Shown: positions 22,708 through 32,196, counted from the stretch's first letter. The stretch: DNA of 64,000 nt from Propionibacteriales bacterium (GCA_009377795.1 WHTJ01000001.1:1-64000), one strand, 5' to 3'. Notes: generated by a model not told the origin, from the sequence alone. Translations and numbers: made by a program.

Positions 22708-23553
22708 ATGCGTCGCGTCGCTTTGGTCACGGACTCCACGTCCATGCTGTCCGAGGATGTCGTCGCCGAGCACGGGCTCGTCGTCGTACCCCTGCAGGTG
22801 ATCATCGGGTCTACGCCGTACGCGGAGGGGAGCGAGACCAGCGCGGACATGGTCGCCGAGGCGTTGCGCGCCGGGCAGCCGGTGAGCACGTCGAGGCCGG
22901 CGCCGGAGGCGTTCGTGTCGGCCTACGAGAACGCCGCGGCGTCCGGCGCCGAGGCCGTGGTGTCGATCCACCTGTCCTCCGAGATCTCCGGGACGTTCGA
23001 GTCGGCGCAACTGGCCGCCAAGCAGGTCTCCGTCCCGGTCGAGGTCGTGGACTCCCGGCAGGTCGGGTTGGGCACCGGATTCGCCGTACTCGCCGCCGCC
23101 GAGGCGAGGGAAGCGGGCGAGCAGCCCGAGGGCATCGCCGGGGCCGCGCATGCGCGAGCGGAGGCGACCAGCGCGTTGTTCTATGTCGACACGCTGGAGT
23201 ACCTGCGGCGCGGCGGCCGGATCGGGGCCGCGGCCAAGCTGTTGGGGTCCGCGCTGGCGGTCAAGCCGCTCCTGCGGATCGAGGACGGACGCATCGTGCC
23301 GCTGGAGAAGGTGCGCACCACGGGCCGCGCCTTGAGCCGGATCGAGGACCTGGCGGTCGAGGTCGCCGGCGACCGGACGGTGGACGTCGGGGTGGCGCAT
23401 CTGGCGACTCCCGAGCGGGCGGAGGTCGTCGCGGCCCATCTGCGGGAGCGGATCGCCGGGGTGCGGGAGCTGGTCGTCGGGGAGGTGGGCGCCGTGATCG
23501 GCGCTCATGTGGGGCCCGGCATGGTCGCCGTGGTGGTCTCGCCGCTCGCCTGA
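22708..23553 (+). CDS. DegV-family fatty-acid-binding protein
   Basis: 281 residues. VALVTDSTSMLSEDVVAEHGLVVVPLQVII is the DegV N-terminus. STSRPAP, SIHLSSEISGTF and VDSRQVGLGTGF are the family's ligand-contact segments, and YLRRGGRIGAAAKLLGSALAVKPLL the central motif. DegV proteins bind a fatty acid and hand it to fatty-acid kinases or phospholipid synthesis. No fakA-like kinase is in the window. It lies directly upstream of the competence-type genes, with 165 bp between and no clear operon link. Confidence 0.9.
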   Translation: MRRVALVTDSTSMLSEDVVAEHGLVVVPLQVIIGSTPYAEGSETSADMVAEALRAGQPVSTSRPAPEAFVSAYENAAASGAEAVVSIHLSSEISGTFESAQLAAKQVSVPVEVVDSRQVGLGTGFAVLAAAEAREAGEQPEGIAGAAHARAEATSALFYVDTLEYLRRGGRIGAAAKLLGSALAVKPLLRIEDGRIVPLEKVRTTGRALSRIEDLAVEVAGDRTVDVGVAHLATPERAEVVAAHLRERIAGVRELVVGEVGAVIGAHVGPGMVAVVVSPLA

Positions 23554-23718
23554 GTCGGCAGGCGTGGGAGGCGCCGTCCCCGGGTCGGACCGATTCCGGG
23601 TCGCGCCGGTTCCCGGGTCGCGCCGGTTTCCATCCACAGCCCGCGGAGGGGCGGGGACCGTCCACAGGACGCCGCCGGGCCCTGGAGGTCGCCGCGGCGC
23701 CGTTCGTAGCTTCGCGCC

Positions 23719-24630
23719 ATGTTCACGCGCAAACCATCGTCCGATCCGGAGGCCCGGGCGGCGGCGCTGCGTCGGCTGGCTCTGGTCGACCCGGCCCCGA
23801 CGTCTCCGGAGGACCTCGCCTCGACGTCCCTGGATGACCGTGCCCCGGCGCCCGCGGGCGACCTCGCGTCGGCGCCCTCGGGTCGGCATGCGAGCGCGCG
23901 GCTCTCGATGCTGAGCCGGCTCCTTGGCCGAGTGGAGGATGCGATGCCGCCGACCTTTCGCGGGCGCCTGGGGGTGACCTCTCAGCACATCACGGTGGTC
24001 GCCCTCGTCCTGACCGCGGCGATGGCGCTGGCGGCGTGGCTGGTGATCCAGTCGAAGCCGCAGCCGGTCACGCCTCCCCAGCCGGCGTCCATCGAAGTAC
24101 CGGCGGGCGCCTCCTCGGGTGGCCGGTCGGGCGAGGCCGCCTCGGTGCCGACCGGGGGATCCGAACCGACGCCAACCGGCGGCCGCTCGGGGAGGCTGAT
24201 CGTCGACGTGGCCGGCAAGGTCAGGAAGCCGGGGATCGCGAGGCTTCCGGCCGGGTCCCGGGTGGTCGATGCGCTGAAGGCCGCCGGAGGCGCGAAGCCC
24301 GGAGTCGACCTGACCACCCTCAACCTGGCCCGCCCACTCGTCGACGGCGAGCAGATCCTGGTCGGCGTCCGCGCTTCCCCCGCACCCGCGACCTCGCCAC
24401 TGTCCCCGGATGCGGGACTCCTCCCGACGGAACCGTCGACGCCGGTCAACCTCAACACTGCAAGCCAGGCCGAGCTGGAGGAGCTGCCGGGGGTCGGACC
24501 CGTCACGGCGGCCAGCATCATCAAGTGGCGGACGGAGCACGGCGGGTTCAGCGTGGTCGAGGAGCTGCTCGAGGTGTCCGGGATCGGCGACGTGACCCTG
24601 GCCGAGCTGCGCGATCTCGTGACGGTGTGA
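23719..24630 (+). CDS. comEA: ComEA-like DNA-binding protein
   Basis: 303 residues. A long cytoplasmic Pro/Ala-rich N-terminus precedes one membrane helix (VVALVLTAAMALAAWLVI, about 93-111), an SLBB domain (LIVDVAGKVRKPGIARLPAGSRV) and a C-terminal double helix-hairpin-helix (VNLNTASQAELEELPGVGPVTAASII). The extracytoplasmic HhH domain binds duplex DNA and passes it to the ComEC channel. comEC starts 1 bp after its stop, so the two are cotranscribed. Natural competence is unproven in most actinobacteria; DNA scavenging or repair of uptake intermediates remains possible. Confidence 0.92.
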   Translation: MFTRKPSSDPEARAAALRRLALVDPAPTSPEDLASTSLDDRAPAPAGDLASAPSGRHASARLSMLSRLLGRVEDAMPPTFRGRLGVTSQHITVVALVLTAAMALAAWLVIQSKPQPVTPPQPASIEVPAGASSGGRSGEAASVPTGGSEPTPTGGRSGRLIVDVAGKVRKPGIARLPAGSRVVDALKAAGGAKPGVDLTTLNLARPLVDGEQILVGVRASPAPATSPLSPDAGLLPTEPSTPVNLNTASQAELEELPGVGPVTAASIIKWRTEHGGFSVVEELLEVSGIGDVTLAELRDLVTV

Positions 24631-24631
24631 G

Positions 24632-26941
24632 ATGTCCGCGGTTGAGCCGGCGCGTGCGGACAGCGCGGACTTCCGGCTGCTCCCGGCCGCTGTGGCGGTG
24701 TGGGTAGCCGCGGCCGCGGCGGCCGGGGTGCCCGTGCCGCACGCCTTGCTGGCGTCCGCTGGACTGCTGTCGGGCGGATTGTGCTTGGTGCGTCGCCGTC
24801 CCGTTGCGGCGGCGCCGATGGTGCTGGCGGCCGCGGCCCTCGCGGCCGCGGCCCTTCGAGTCGCGGGTACGCACGTCGGACCGGTCGGCGCTTGGGCCGA
24901 GGAGCGGGCGATCGTGAGCGCGGAGGCGGAGATCCTGACCGAGCCCCGGCCGCGATCCGGGCCGTACGGTGACTACGTCGTGCTGCGCGCCCGGCTGGAC
25001 GAGGTGACCGGCCGGGGTCGTACCTATCACGTGCGTACGCCGGTTCTGGTGATCGCGGACCCCCGGTGGCAGGATGCGGTCACCGGGCAGGTCGTCAGGA
25101 TGTCGGGGCGGCTGGACGCGTCGCGTGACAGGGACATCGCCGCCGTGATCATCGCGCGCGGACCCCCGACGACCGTGCGTGAGCCGTCCTGGCCGATCCG
25201 GGTGGCGAACCGGCTGCGGGCCGGTCTTCGCGAGTCGGTCTCCGGTCTGCCGTCGGAGGAGCGCGCGCTGGTTCCCGCACTGGTGGTCGGGGACGACGTC
25301 GGCATGCCAGAGCAGCTGGCCGCGGACTTTCGGGCGACCGGGCTGACTCATCTGCTGGCGGTATCGGGCGCCAATCTCACGATCGTCCTCGGGTTCGTGA
25401 TGCTGGTGGGTCGCTGGTGCGGCGTCCGTGCGCGAGGGCTGGTCGTGTTCGGTGCGCTCGGCGTGCTCGGGTTCGTGGTGCTGGCGAGGTTCGAGCCCAG
25501 CGTGCTACGAGCCGCCGCGATGGGTGTCGTCGCGCTCGCCGGACTCAGCGCGGGCGGCCGCCGGCAGGGCATCCGGGCGTTGTGCGCGGCCATCGTCTTA
25601 CTCGTGCTGGTCGATCCCTGGCTGGCCCGGTCGGTGGCGTTCCTGCTGTCGGTGTTGGCGACGTCGGGGATCCTGCTGCTCGTCCCGCCGTGGCGCGACG
25701 CGATGTCCCGCTGGATGCCACGTCCGGTCGCCGAGGCGCTCGCGGTGCCGCTGGCGGCGCAGATCGTGGTGACGCCGGTGATCGCCGCGATCTCGGGTCA
25801 GGTCAGCCTGGTGGCGGTGCTCGCCAATCTGCTGGCGGCTCCGGCCGTGGCGCCCGCGACGGTGCTCGGTGTGATGGCCACGCTGGCGTCCGTGGTCAAC
25901 GCCGACTTCGCGGCCTGGTGCGGATGGTCGGCCGGCCGGGCCGCGTGGTGGATCGTGGCGGTCGCCGAGCGAGGAGCGGCGATGCCGGCCGCCGCGATGC
26001 CGTGGCCGGTGTCGACGGCCACACTGCTCGGGCTGGGCGCCGTCTGCCTTGGTCTCGTGTTCGTGCTGCCATGGCTGCTGGCGCGCCGGGTGTGGACCGT
26101 CGCGGTGGCGCTGGCTGGGGCGCTGGTCGTCGTACAGCCCGCCGGCGGCGTCGGCTGGCCACCCTCGGGCTGGGTGATGGTGGCGTGCGACGTCGGCCAG
26201 GGTGACGCGCTCGTCCTGAACGCCGGGGAGAATGCCGCGGTGATAGTCGACACCGGGCCGGACGCGACCGCCGTGGACCGCTGCCTCGATCGGCTGGATG
26301 TCCGGCGCGTCCGGCTGGTGATGCTGTCGCATCTGCACGCCGACCACGCCGGCGGCCTGGCCGGGGTCGCGGACGGCCGCCCGATCGCGGAGATCGAGAT
26401 CGGTCCGCTCACGGAGCCGGCGGGGCGGTTCCGCTCGTTGGTCCGGTGGGCCGAATCGCATCGGGTTCCGGTGCGCGAGTCGACGTACGGCGCGCGACGC
26501 CGCGCGGGCGACGTCTCCTGGACCGTGCTGTCGCCGCCGGATGTCGAGGGCGGCATACCGTCGGCCGGCGAAGCGAGCGGCGACGAGAACAACGCCAGCA
26601 TCGTGCTGCTCGCTCAGGTGCGGGGTGCTCGGCTGTTGCTCACCGGCGACATCGAGCCGGAAGCCCAGACGACGTTGCTGCACTCCAGTGCCGACCTGCG
26701 CGCGGACGTGCTGAAGGTTCCGCACCACGGCTCGGTGAACCAGGACGCGGACTTCCTCGCCGCGGTCGATGCCGACGTCGCGATCGTCTCCGCCGGCGAG
26801 GAGAACGACTACGGTCATCCGTCAGGGTTGACCCTCGACCTGCTGCAGAAGGAGGGTGCGCTGACCTACCGCACAGACCTCGACGGCGACATCGCGGTGG
26901 TCTCGCGGTCCGGCGAGCTCGCGGTGGCTACTCGCGGCTGA
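24632..26941 (+). CDS. comEC: ComEC/Rec2 DNA-uptake channel with metallo-beta-lactamase domain
   Basis: 769 residues. The N-terminal DUF4131-type segment with membrane helices is followed by the Competence domain (ALVPALVVGDDVGMPEQLA, then HLLAVSGANLTIVLGFVML), a multi-helix channel, and a C-terminal MBL-fold domain. That domain has VACDVGQGDALVL, SHLHADHAGGLAG (zinc motif HxHxDH), LLTGDIEPE and KVPHHGS. The MBL domain is thought to degrade the non-transported strand. The complete motif set suggests an active protein. holA follows 67 bp downstream and could be coexpressed. Confidence 0.94.
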   Translation: MSAVEPARADSADFRLLPAAVAVWVAAAAAAGVPVPHALLASAGLLSGGLCLVRRRPVAAAPMVLAAAALAAAALRVAGTHVGPVGAWAEERAIVSAEAEILTEPRPRSGPYGDYVVLRARLDEVTGRGRTYHVRTPVLVIADPRWQDAVTGQVVRMSGRLDASRDRDIAAVIIARGPPTTVREPSWPIRVANRLRAGLRESVSGLPSEERALVPALVVGDDVGMPEQLAADFRATGLTHLLAVSGANLTIVLGFVMLVGRWCGVRARGLVVFGALGVLGFVVLARFEPSVLRAAAMGVVALAGLSAGGRRQGIRALCAAIVLLVLVDPWLARSVAFLLSVLATSGILLLVPPWRDAMSRWMPRPVAEALAVPLAAQIVVTPVIAAISGQVSLVAVLANLLAAPAVAPATVLGVMATLASVVNADFAAWCGWSAGRAAWWIVAVAERGAAMPAAAMPWPVSTATLLGLGAVCLGLVFVLPWLLARRVWTVAVALAGALVVVQPAGGVGWPPSGWVMVACDVGQGDALVLNAGENAAVIVDTGPDATAVDRCLDRLDVRRVRLVMLSHLHADHAGGLAGVADGRPIAEIEIGPLTEPAGRFRSLVRWAESHRVPVRESTYGARRRAGDVSWTVLSPPDVEGGIPSAGEASGDENNASIVLLAQVRGARLLLTGDIEPEAQTTLLHSSADLRADVLKVPHHGSVNQDADFLAAVDADVAIVSAGEENDYGHPSGLTLDLLQKEGALTYRTDLDGDIAVVSRSGELAVATRG

Positions 26942-27008
26942 GCCCGTCCATGAACCGGGATCGCCGGGCGTACTCCGCTGTCGTGGGCGCGTGAGATAGT
27001 TGCCAGCG

Positions 27009-27989
27009 ATGGCCAGACCCCGAGCAGCAGACGTCCTCGGCCGGGTCACGTTGGTGACCGGGCCCGAGGAGTTCCTGGCCGAGCGCACCGTCCGCACGGT
27101 GATCGACGCCGTGCGTACGGCGGACGCCGAGGCGGACGTCACCCAGGTCGACGGAGCCGAGCTGGGGTCCGGCGCGTTCTCCGAGCTCACCAGTCCCTCG
27201 CTGTTCTCCACGTCGCGGGTCGTCGTCGTGCGACAGGTCCAGGACGCTCCGGAGGAGCCGGTCGCGGGGCTTCTCCGGTACGCCGAATCCCCGGACGACG
27301 ATCTGGCATTGGTCGTCGTACACCCCGGTGGCCAGAAGGGCCGCGGCGTCGTCGACAAGCTCCGCAAGATCGGTGTCGTCGAGGTCAAAAGCGAGACCCC
27401 GAAGCAGTACGAGCTGCCTCGATTCGTCACGGCCGAGGTGCAGGCGGAGGGCGGCAGCATCGGCGAGGAGGCCGCTGCGGCCCTGGTCGACGCCATCGGC
27501 CCGGACCTGCGGGCGCTGTCGGCCGCCGGTGGGCAGCTCACCCATGACAGTGGGGGCGAACCCATCACGGTGGACGTCGTACGCCGGTACTTCGGCGGTC
27601 GCGCGGAGGTGAAGAGCTTCGCCGTGGCCGATGCCGCCATCGGCGGCGACCCGGCGCGGTCGCTCGAGCAACTTCGGTGGGCGATGGGAAACGGCGTGGC
27701 CCCCGTGCTCATGACCAGCGCCTTCGCGAGCGGCCTGCGTGCGCTCGCCCGCTACGTTTCGGCGCCGCGTGGTCTCAAGGACAACGACCTGGCACGGGAG
27801 GTCGGCGTACCGCCGTGGAAGCTGCGGACGCTGCGGACGCAGGCGCGCGGCTGGTCGCAGACCGGGCTGGCGGCGGCGATCAAGGCCGTGGCTCGCGCGG
27901 ACGCGGAGGTCAAGGGTGCGGCCGACGACGCCGACCATGCCCTGGAGCGGATGGTGCTCGCGGTCACCGGCGCGCGAACGACGCGTTAA
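27009..27989 (+). CDS. holA: DNA polymerase III delta subunit
   Basis: 326 residues from ATG 27009 (TTG 27000 is in frame but less likely). VTLVTGPEEFLAERTVRTVI and DVTQVDGAELGSGAFSELTSPSLFSTSRVVVVRQVQ match the N-terminal domain of HolA. KPWKL-type PPWKLRTLRTQARGWSQTGLAAAIKAV and DAEVKGAADDADHALERMVLAVT are the C-terminal collar domain. It is the clamp-loader subunit that opens the beta clamp. The comEC-holA-rpsT order is widely conserved in bacteria, and here rpsT is convergent. Confidence 0.95.
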   Translation: MARPRAADVLGRVTLVTGPEEFLAERTVRTVIDAVRTADAEADVTQVDGAELGSGAFSELTSPSLFSTSRVVVVRQVQDAPEEPVAGLLRYAESPDDDLALVVVHPGGQKGRGVVDKLRKIGVVEVKSETPKQYELPRFVTAEVQAEGGSIGEEAAAALVDAIGPDLRALSAAGGQLTHDSGGEPITVDVVRRYFGGRAEVKSFAVADAAIGGDPARSLEQLRWAMGNGVAPVLMTSAFASGLRALARYVSAPRGLKDNDLAREVGVPPWKLRTLRTQARGWSQTGLAAAIKAVARADAEVKGAADDADHALERMVLAVTGARTTR

Positions 27990-28090
27990 CCCGAACTGGG
28001 GGAGGCGTCCCTGGTCGGCTCGCGAGTGATGCGTGATCCCGGGGTTTCGGTCGAGGACCGGTGCGGGTCAGGCCGGTTGCTGGCTGCCGG

Positions 28091-28351
28091 TCAGAGAGAC
28101 GTGACCCGCTTGGCGATCGTGGACTTCTTGTTCGCGGCCTGGTTCTTGTGGATGACACCGGCCGACGCGGCCTTGTCGAGCCGCCGGCTGGCCTCGCGGG
28201 CCGCGGTCACCGCAGCCTCGGGGTCGCCGGTGTCGGCCGCCTCGCGGAAACGACGAATCGAGGTCCGGAGCGCCGACTTGGTCGACTTGTTGCGCTCCCG
28301 GGCCTGTTCGTTCTGCCGGTTACGCTTGATCTGAGACTTGATGTTCGCCAC
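28091..28351 (-). CDS. rpsT: 30S ribosomal protein S20
   Basis: 86 residues from GTG 28351. The N-terminus [21 protein letters not shown] and C-terminus [22 protein letters not shown] are standard S20. It is a helical protein binding the 5' domain of 16S rRNA. In-frame codons upstream of the GTG do not look coding. It is convergent with holA (101 bp between stops). Confidence 0.97.
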   Translation of the reverse strand: MANIKSQIKRNRQNEQARERNKSTKSALRTSIRRFREAADTGDPEAAVTAAREASRRLDKAASAGVIHKNQAANKKSTIAKRVTSL

Positions 28352-28463
28352 GAAGCAATGCCTTTGAGTCGGGAAGTGGATCGAGGCGCGAACGCACACG
28401 AAGACGACTCGCGCGAGGACTGAGCCTACCAGCGCGGAGCGGGACCCCTCAAATCCCGGGTGG

Positions 28464-29267
28464 CTACGACCCGCCGGCCTCTGCCCACGAGGCCGGCACC
28501 GGCTCCCGGCGGCTGCCGACCATCGCCACGTAGTACAGCGGCTCGCCCGTGACCAGCAGGCGATGCCGGTAGCGTCGCTGGCTGTGCAGCCGAAGTACGC
28601 CGCTGTCCAACATCTGCCGGATGAGCCGGGCGAAGCCGGTGTCGTCGTGACCTCCGAGAAACTCCTCCTTGATGGTGAACGCGACCCATCCCTGCGGCTC
28701 GACGAGGTTGTAGGCCTCCACGAACGCCAGCGGCGGGATGTCGCCGAAGCCGAGGGCGGCGACCACGGTCAGGCAGTTGAACCTCCGGGCACGCAGGGTC
28801 TCCCGGACCGGGTGCGGCATGTCGGTCAGGTCCGCGACCAGGTAGTCGTCGTACACGTCCGGGCGGTCGCGCATCGCGGCCAGCCGCGCCTCCGGGAGGA
28901 TGTCGATGCCGACGATCTCGCTCGCCCCGAGCCGGGCGAACTCCTCGGCGACCATCCCGTTGCCGGCGCCGACGTCCAGCACCCGCAGCTTGCCCGCGTC
29001 ATAGCCGAGCCGCTCGAGATCCTCCGCCACCAGGGCGCCGACCGTCCGCGGCGAGGCGCACTCGAGTACGTCGTAGAAGAGCCGTTCGTACAGGCCGGGG
29101 ATGGAGAAGATCTCCGCATAGTCGTGAAACCGGATCCGGCGCACCCGGCCCTCGTACTCGACCTCGCACCACTCCTCGCCCTGGCTCACCCCGGCGTCGT
29201 CCTGGATCAGCCGGACGGTGAACGACTGGCCACGAGCTCGCCCGCCGGTGGCATCGGACTCGGACAC
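28464..29267 (-). CDS. Class I SAM-dependent methyltransferase
   Basis: About 267 residues if GTG 29267 is used; ATG 29342 is an in-frame alternative with a non-coding-looking extension. The SAM motif [21 protein letters not shown] is followed by [19 protein letters not shown] (motif with the acidic ribose ligand) and [14 protein letters not shown]. The N-terminal segment [32 protein letters not shown] and the C-terminal [18 protein letters not shown] suggest a small-molecule methyltransferase. The substrate is unknown. It is upstream of rpsT but separated by 112 bp. Confidence 0.8.
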   Translation of the reverse strand: MSESDATGGRARGQSFTVRLIQDDAGVSQGEEWCEVEYEGRVRRIRFHDYAEIFSIPGLYERLFYDVLECASPRTVGALVAEDLERLGYDAGKLRVLDVGAGNGMVAEEFARLGASEIVGIDILPEARLAAMRDRPDVYDDYLVADLTDMPHPVRETLRARRFNCLTVVAALGFGDIPPLAFVEAYNLVEPQGWVAFTIKEEFLGGHDDTGFARLIRQMLDSGVLRLHSQRRYRHRLLVTGEPLYYVAMVGSRREPVPASWAEAGGS

Positions 29268-29417
29268 CCTGGATCCACACTCCCGTCGTATCGCGGCTGA
29301 GTCCTCCCGGTCTCGGCCATCGTGCGGGACGGGAAGAGCCACCTGATACGAGCTTATCCAGCGCCGGTGCCTGCGGGTGTCGCGTCCTCGTCCGGGTGGT
29401 GAACAGTACGGCGTCGG

Positions 29418-30173
29418 TCAGCCGCCCCAGCGCAGGTTGAAGACCTCGAAGCGTACGGCGTGAGTGCAGCCCATCCGCGAGCCGTCCTGCCGCGACATCC
29501 CCTCCAGGAACTCCTCCGGGTCGAAGTTCTCCCATCCGAGGCCGCGGATGTACGTGTCGTGCAGCCTGAGCGACTCGACGCCGCGGTCGAAGGTGTCGGT
29601 GACGTCCACCCCGTGCTCGGCCACCGGCGACGCCGCCGACCACACCTCACGCACGCCGTCCCACGGCTCCAGGCCCTCGTCGGCCAGGTCGGCGAACACC
29701 CACCGGTTGCCGGCGTCGCGTACGGCGTCCAGCACCGCTCGGCCGGCTGCGATGTGGTCGGCCTGGTTCAGGGCCGTGGCGCCGTCCCACGTATCGCGGA
29801 AGTTGACCGTGATCACGATCTCCGGACTATGCCGGCGTACGACCCGGGTGATCTCGCGCCGCAGCGGTACGCCGTACTCCAGCACGCCGTCCGGCAACCC
29901 CAGGAACTCCACCTGGTCCACACCGACCGCCGCCGCGGACGCGCGTTCCTCGGCCTCGCGCACCCGCTTGGTCTCGGCGGGCTCCATGCCGTCGATGCCG
30001 GCCTCGCCGCTGGTGAGCATGCAGTACACGATCTGCTTGCCGTGGCCGGTCCAGCGGGCGATCGCGGCGGAGGCGCCGAACTCCAGATCGTCGGGATGCG
30101 CGACGATCGCCAGCCCGCGCTCCCAGTCCTCGTCCACCGGCTGGAGGGGAGGAGGTAGTTCGGCTGCAGTCAT
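29418..30173 (-). CDS. PIG-L family N-acetylglucosaminyl deacetylase (LmbE-like)
   Basis: 251 residues. The zinc motif AHPDDLEFGA (His-x-Asp-Asp), the downstream HDTYIRGLGWE and a central NQADHIAAGRAVLDAV (third zinc ligand His) are the PIG-L/MshB signature. Family members remove acetyl groups from GlcNAc conjugates, for example in mycothiol synthesis (MshB) or mycothiol-conjugate cleavage (Mca). Which one applies here cannot be told from sequence alone. There is no signal peptide. Confidence 0.88.
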   Translation of the reverse strand: MTAAELPPPLQPVDEDWERGLAIVAHPDDLEFGASAAIARWTGHGKQIVYCMLTSGEAGIDGMEPAETKRVREAEERASAAAVGVDQVEFLGLPDGVLEYGVPLRREITRVVRRHSPEIVITVNFRDTWDGATALNQADHIAAGRAVLDAVRDAGNRWVFADLADEGLEPWDGVREVWSAASPVAEHGVDVTDTFDRGVESLRLHDTYIRGLGWENFDPEEFLEGMSRQDGSRMGCTHAVRFEVFNLRWGG

Positions 30174-30263
30174 CGGGGTGCCCCTTCTCGCGTTGCCCAG
30201 CAGGTTATGCCGATGGCAACCGAGCAGGCTCCCACCGCATTCCGAAGAGGCTGGGGGGGACCG

Positions 30264-30297
30264 GCGCCCGGCGCGCCCGGCGCGCCCGGCGCGCCAG
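30264..30297. repeat. Short GC tandem repeat (9-bp unit)
   Basis: Three units of GCGCGCCCG (the last with one change) follow a partial unit in the intergenic gap between the PIG-L and DUF2461 genes. No function is evident. Confidence 0.7.
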
Positions 30298-30379
30298 GAT
30301 GCGCGACCGGAGAGTCCGGCCGCACGCGGTTTCGGCGCTCACCGGTCGAGGGTCCGAGGGGTCGTGCAAGATAGCGTGC

Positions 30380-31009
30380 ATGACGTTCACCGGGATTCCC
30401 GACGAGGCGCTGGAGTTCTACGAGGGCCTGGCCGCCGACAACACGAAGACGTACTGGACGGCGAACAAGCAGACCTTCGAGAACGCCGTACGCGCTCCGG
30501 TCGTCGCCCTGTGCGAGGCGCTCTCGCCGGAGTTCGGTTCGGTTCACCTGTTCCGGCCGTACCGCGACCTCCGGTTCGCCAAGAACCGCAGCCCGTACAA
30601 GGAGCAGCAGGGGGCGACCGTGGGGAGCTGCTACTTCCACATCTCCGCGGAGGGGTTGTTCGCGGCCGTGGGGTATTACCAGATGGGCTCCGAGGCGATC
30701 GCGCGCTATCGGGAGGCGGTCGACGACAACCGGACCGGGCGCCGGCTGGAGCGGCTCGTGGCCGGCCTACGGGGACAGGGGTACACGGTCAGCGGGAACA
30801 CGCTGAAGACGCGGCCGCGCGGCTACCCGGCCGACCACCCGCGGATCGAGCTGCTCCGGCATCGCTCACTGGTCGCCTGGCACACGTTCGGCGCACCGGA
30901 CTGGCTGCAGACCGGCGAGGCCGCCGAACATATCGCCGCGGTGTGGCGGGAGCTGTTGCCGCTGCACGCCTGGCTGGAGAGGCATGTCGGCCCGGCGCAC
31001 CCGGGTTGA
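30380..31009 (+). CDS. DUF2461 domain protein
   Basis: 209 residues from ATG 30380. FTGIPDEALEFYEGLAADNTKTYWTANKQ and LFRPYRDLRFAKNRSPYKEQQG, then YYQMGSEAIARYREAVDD, are the DUF2461/TIGR02453 signature. It is a conserved cytosolic protein of unknown function found in many phyla. No enzymatic motif is recognised. It is divergent from the PIG-L gene and its stop is only 8 bp from the end of the convergent sigma-factor gene. Confidence 0.9.
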   Translation: MTFTGIPDEALEFYEGLAADNTKTYWTANKQTFENAVRAPVVALCEALSPEFGSVHLFRPYRDLRFAKNRSPYKEQQGATVGSCYFHISAEGLFAAVGYYQMGSEAIARYREAVDDNRTGRRLERLVAGLRGQGYTVSGNTLKTRPRGYPADHPRIELLRHRSLVAWHTFGAPDWLQTGEAAEHIAAVWRELLPLHAWLERHVGPAHPG

Positions 31010-31017
31010 GCTAGGGC

Positions 31018-31923
31018 CTAGTCCCGCGCGGGGCGCTCGCCGTACAGGGCGGGCAGGTCGGCCAGCGGCGCGAGGTGGCGCAGCTTCGCCGGGTTGATGA
31101 CCGACCGCACGGTCTGGATGAGCCCGTCGCCGACATCGATCGATATCACGTTGACCAGCCGGCCATCGCCGGTCAGGCATTGCGCGCCGGGCTGGCCGTT
31201 GACCTCGACCGGTACTAGCGTCAGCCCCGCCTGGTTCACCTGCCGCATGAACCCCTGCAGCAGACGGCTCACTCGCCCCCGGCCGTGTACCGGGTTCGGC
31301 AGCCCGAATCCGGTGCCGCCGCCGTCGCCGTAGAAGACCACGTCCTCGGCCAGAAGGCGGACCAGACCGTCGACGTCGCCTTCCTCGCACGCGGCGAGGA
31401 AGCGGCGCATGAGCTCGTCCCGCTGCCGGCGGTCCGCGTCGAACCGCGGCCTGCGTTCCGCGATCCGGCGCCGGGCGCGTACGGCGAGCTGCCGGCAGTT
31501 CTCCTCGGTCTTGTCTACGATGCGCGCGATCTCGTGGTACGGATAGTCGAACACCTCGCGGAGCAGGAACACCGCGCGCTCGACCGGGGACAGGCTCTCC
31601 AGCAGCACCAGGAACGCCATCGACATCGAGTCGGCCGTCTCGGCGTGTTGTGCGGCATCCGGTGCCGGGTCGGTGAGCAGGGGCTCGGGCAGCCAGGGCC
31701 CGATGTACTGCTCCCGTCGCACCCGAGCCAGGCGCAGATGGTCCACCGCGAGCCGGGTCGCGATCGTGGACAGGTAGGCCTTCGGTGAGTCGATCCGGGT
31801 ACCGTCCTGGGTGGCGCGGTGGTAGCGAAGGTACGCCTCCTGCACGATGTCCTCCGCGTCGCTCACGCTGCCGACCATGCGGTAGGCGATGGAGAACAAC
31901 AGCGGCCGCAGCTCGTCGTACAC
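31018..31923 (-). CDS. sigJ: ECF41-type RNA polymerase sigma factor (SigJ-like)
   Basis: 301 residues from GTG 31923, with GAGAGGA upstream. Sigma-2 (YDELRPLLFSIAYRMVGSVSDAEDIVQEAYLR) and sigma-4 (SPVERAVFLLREVFDYPYHEIARIVDKTEENCRQLAVRARR) regions are complete. They are followed by a SnoaL-like C-terminal domain (FLAACEEGDVDGLVRLLAEDVVFYGDGGG, then LPNPVHGRGRV) that regulates ECF41 sigma factors in place of a separate anti-sigma factor. Family members are usually beside a COE-type gene (carboxymuconolactone decarboxylase, oxidoreductase or epimerase). A remnant of one appears to lie upstream at 32068. Confidence 0.92.
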   Translation of the reverse strand: MYDELRPLLFSIAYRMVGSVSDAEDIVQEAYLRYHRATQDGTRIDSPKAYLSTIATRLAVDHLRLARVRREQYIGPWLPEPLLTDPAPDAAQHAETADSMSMAFLVLLESLSPVERAVFLLREVFDYPYHEIARIVDKTEENCRQLAVRARRRIAERRPRFDADRRQRDELMRRFLAACEEGDVDGLVRLLAEDVVFYGDGGGTGFGLPNPVHGRGRVSRLLQGFMRQVNQAGLTLVPVEVNGQPGAQCLTGDGRLVNVISIDVGDGLIQTVRSVINPAKLRHLAPLADLPALYGERPARD

Positions 31924-31980
31924 GTCTGTTCCTCTCGTCGGTCCAGGCGCCGCCCGCACGGCGGGCCGCTCACTGTCTGG

Positions 31981-32007
31981 GACGGATTCGCCGCCGTCGG
32001 CGTGACA
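31981..32007 (-). promoter_or_regulatory. ECF41-type promoter upstream of sigJ
   Basis: On the minus strand TGTCACG (-35 side, 32001-32007) is followed by 16 nt and then CGTC (31981-31984). This differs at one position from the ECF41 consensus TGTCACA-N16-CGTC as I recall it. It points toward sigJ, 58 bp upstream of its GTG, so the sigma factor is probably autoregulated. Confidence 0.6.
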
Positions 32008-32067
32008 CCCGGAGGTGACGGCGAGACGTCGCCGTTCGTCTCCATTGTCAAACGATCGGGAGGAAGC

Positions 32068-32196
32068 ATGAAGATCCTCGTCGCGGGCGCCGCGGCGCTG
32101 GTGGCATCCGAGCCGGCGGCAGGATTCGAGGAGCTGGCCGGCGGGGGATGCGGAGTTGGCCGGCATGGGATGATGGATCGTCCGCCGTACCTCTGA
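32068..32196 (+). pseudogene. Vestige of an NAD-dependent epimerase/oxidoreductase next to sigJ
   Basis: A 42-codon ORF starts MKILVAGAAALVASEPAAGF right after an excellent ribosome site (GGGAGGAAGC). MKILVAGA is the start of a Rossmann-fold epimerase or NmrA-type protein, but the sequence soon becomes low-complexity and stops. ECF41 sigma factors normally control an adjacent epimerase-like gene, so this looks like the first codons of that target after a large internal deletion. It may still be translated as a nonsense peptide. Confidence 0.5.

Noticed and set aside
30264-30297. Possible origin or attachment site in GC tandem repeat
   Set aside because: Only three 9-bp units, no tRNA or integrase nearby; low-complexity sequence is enough to explain it.
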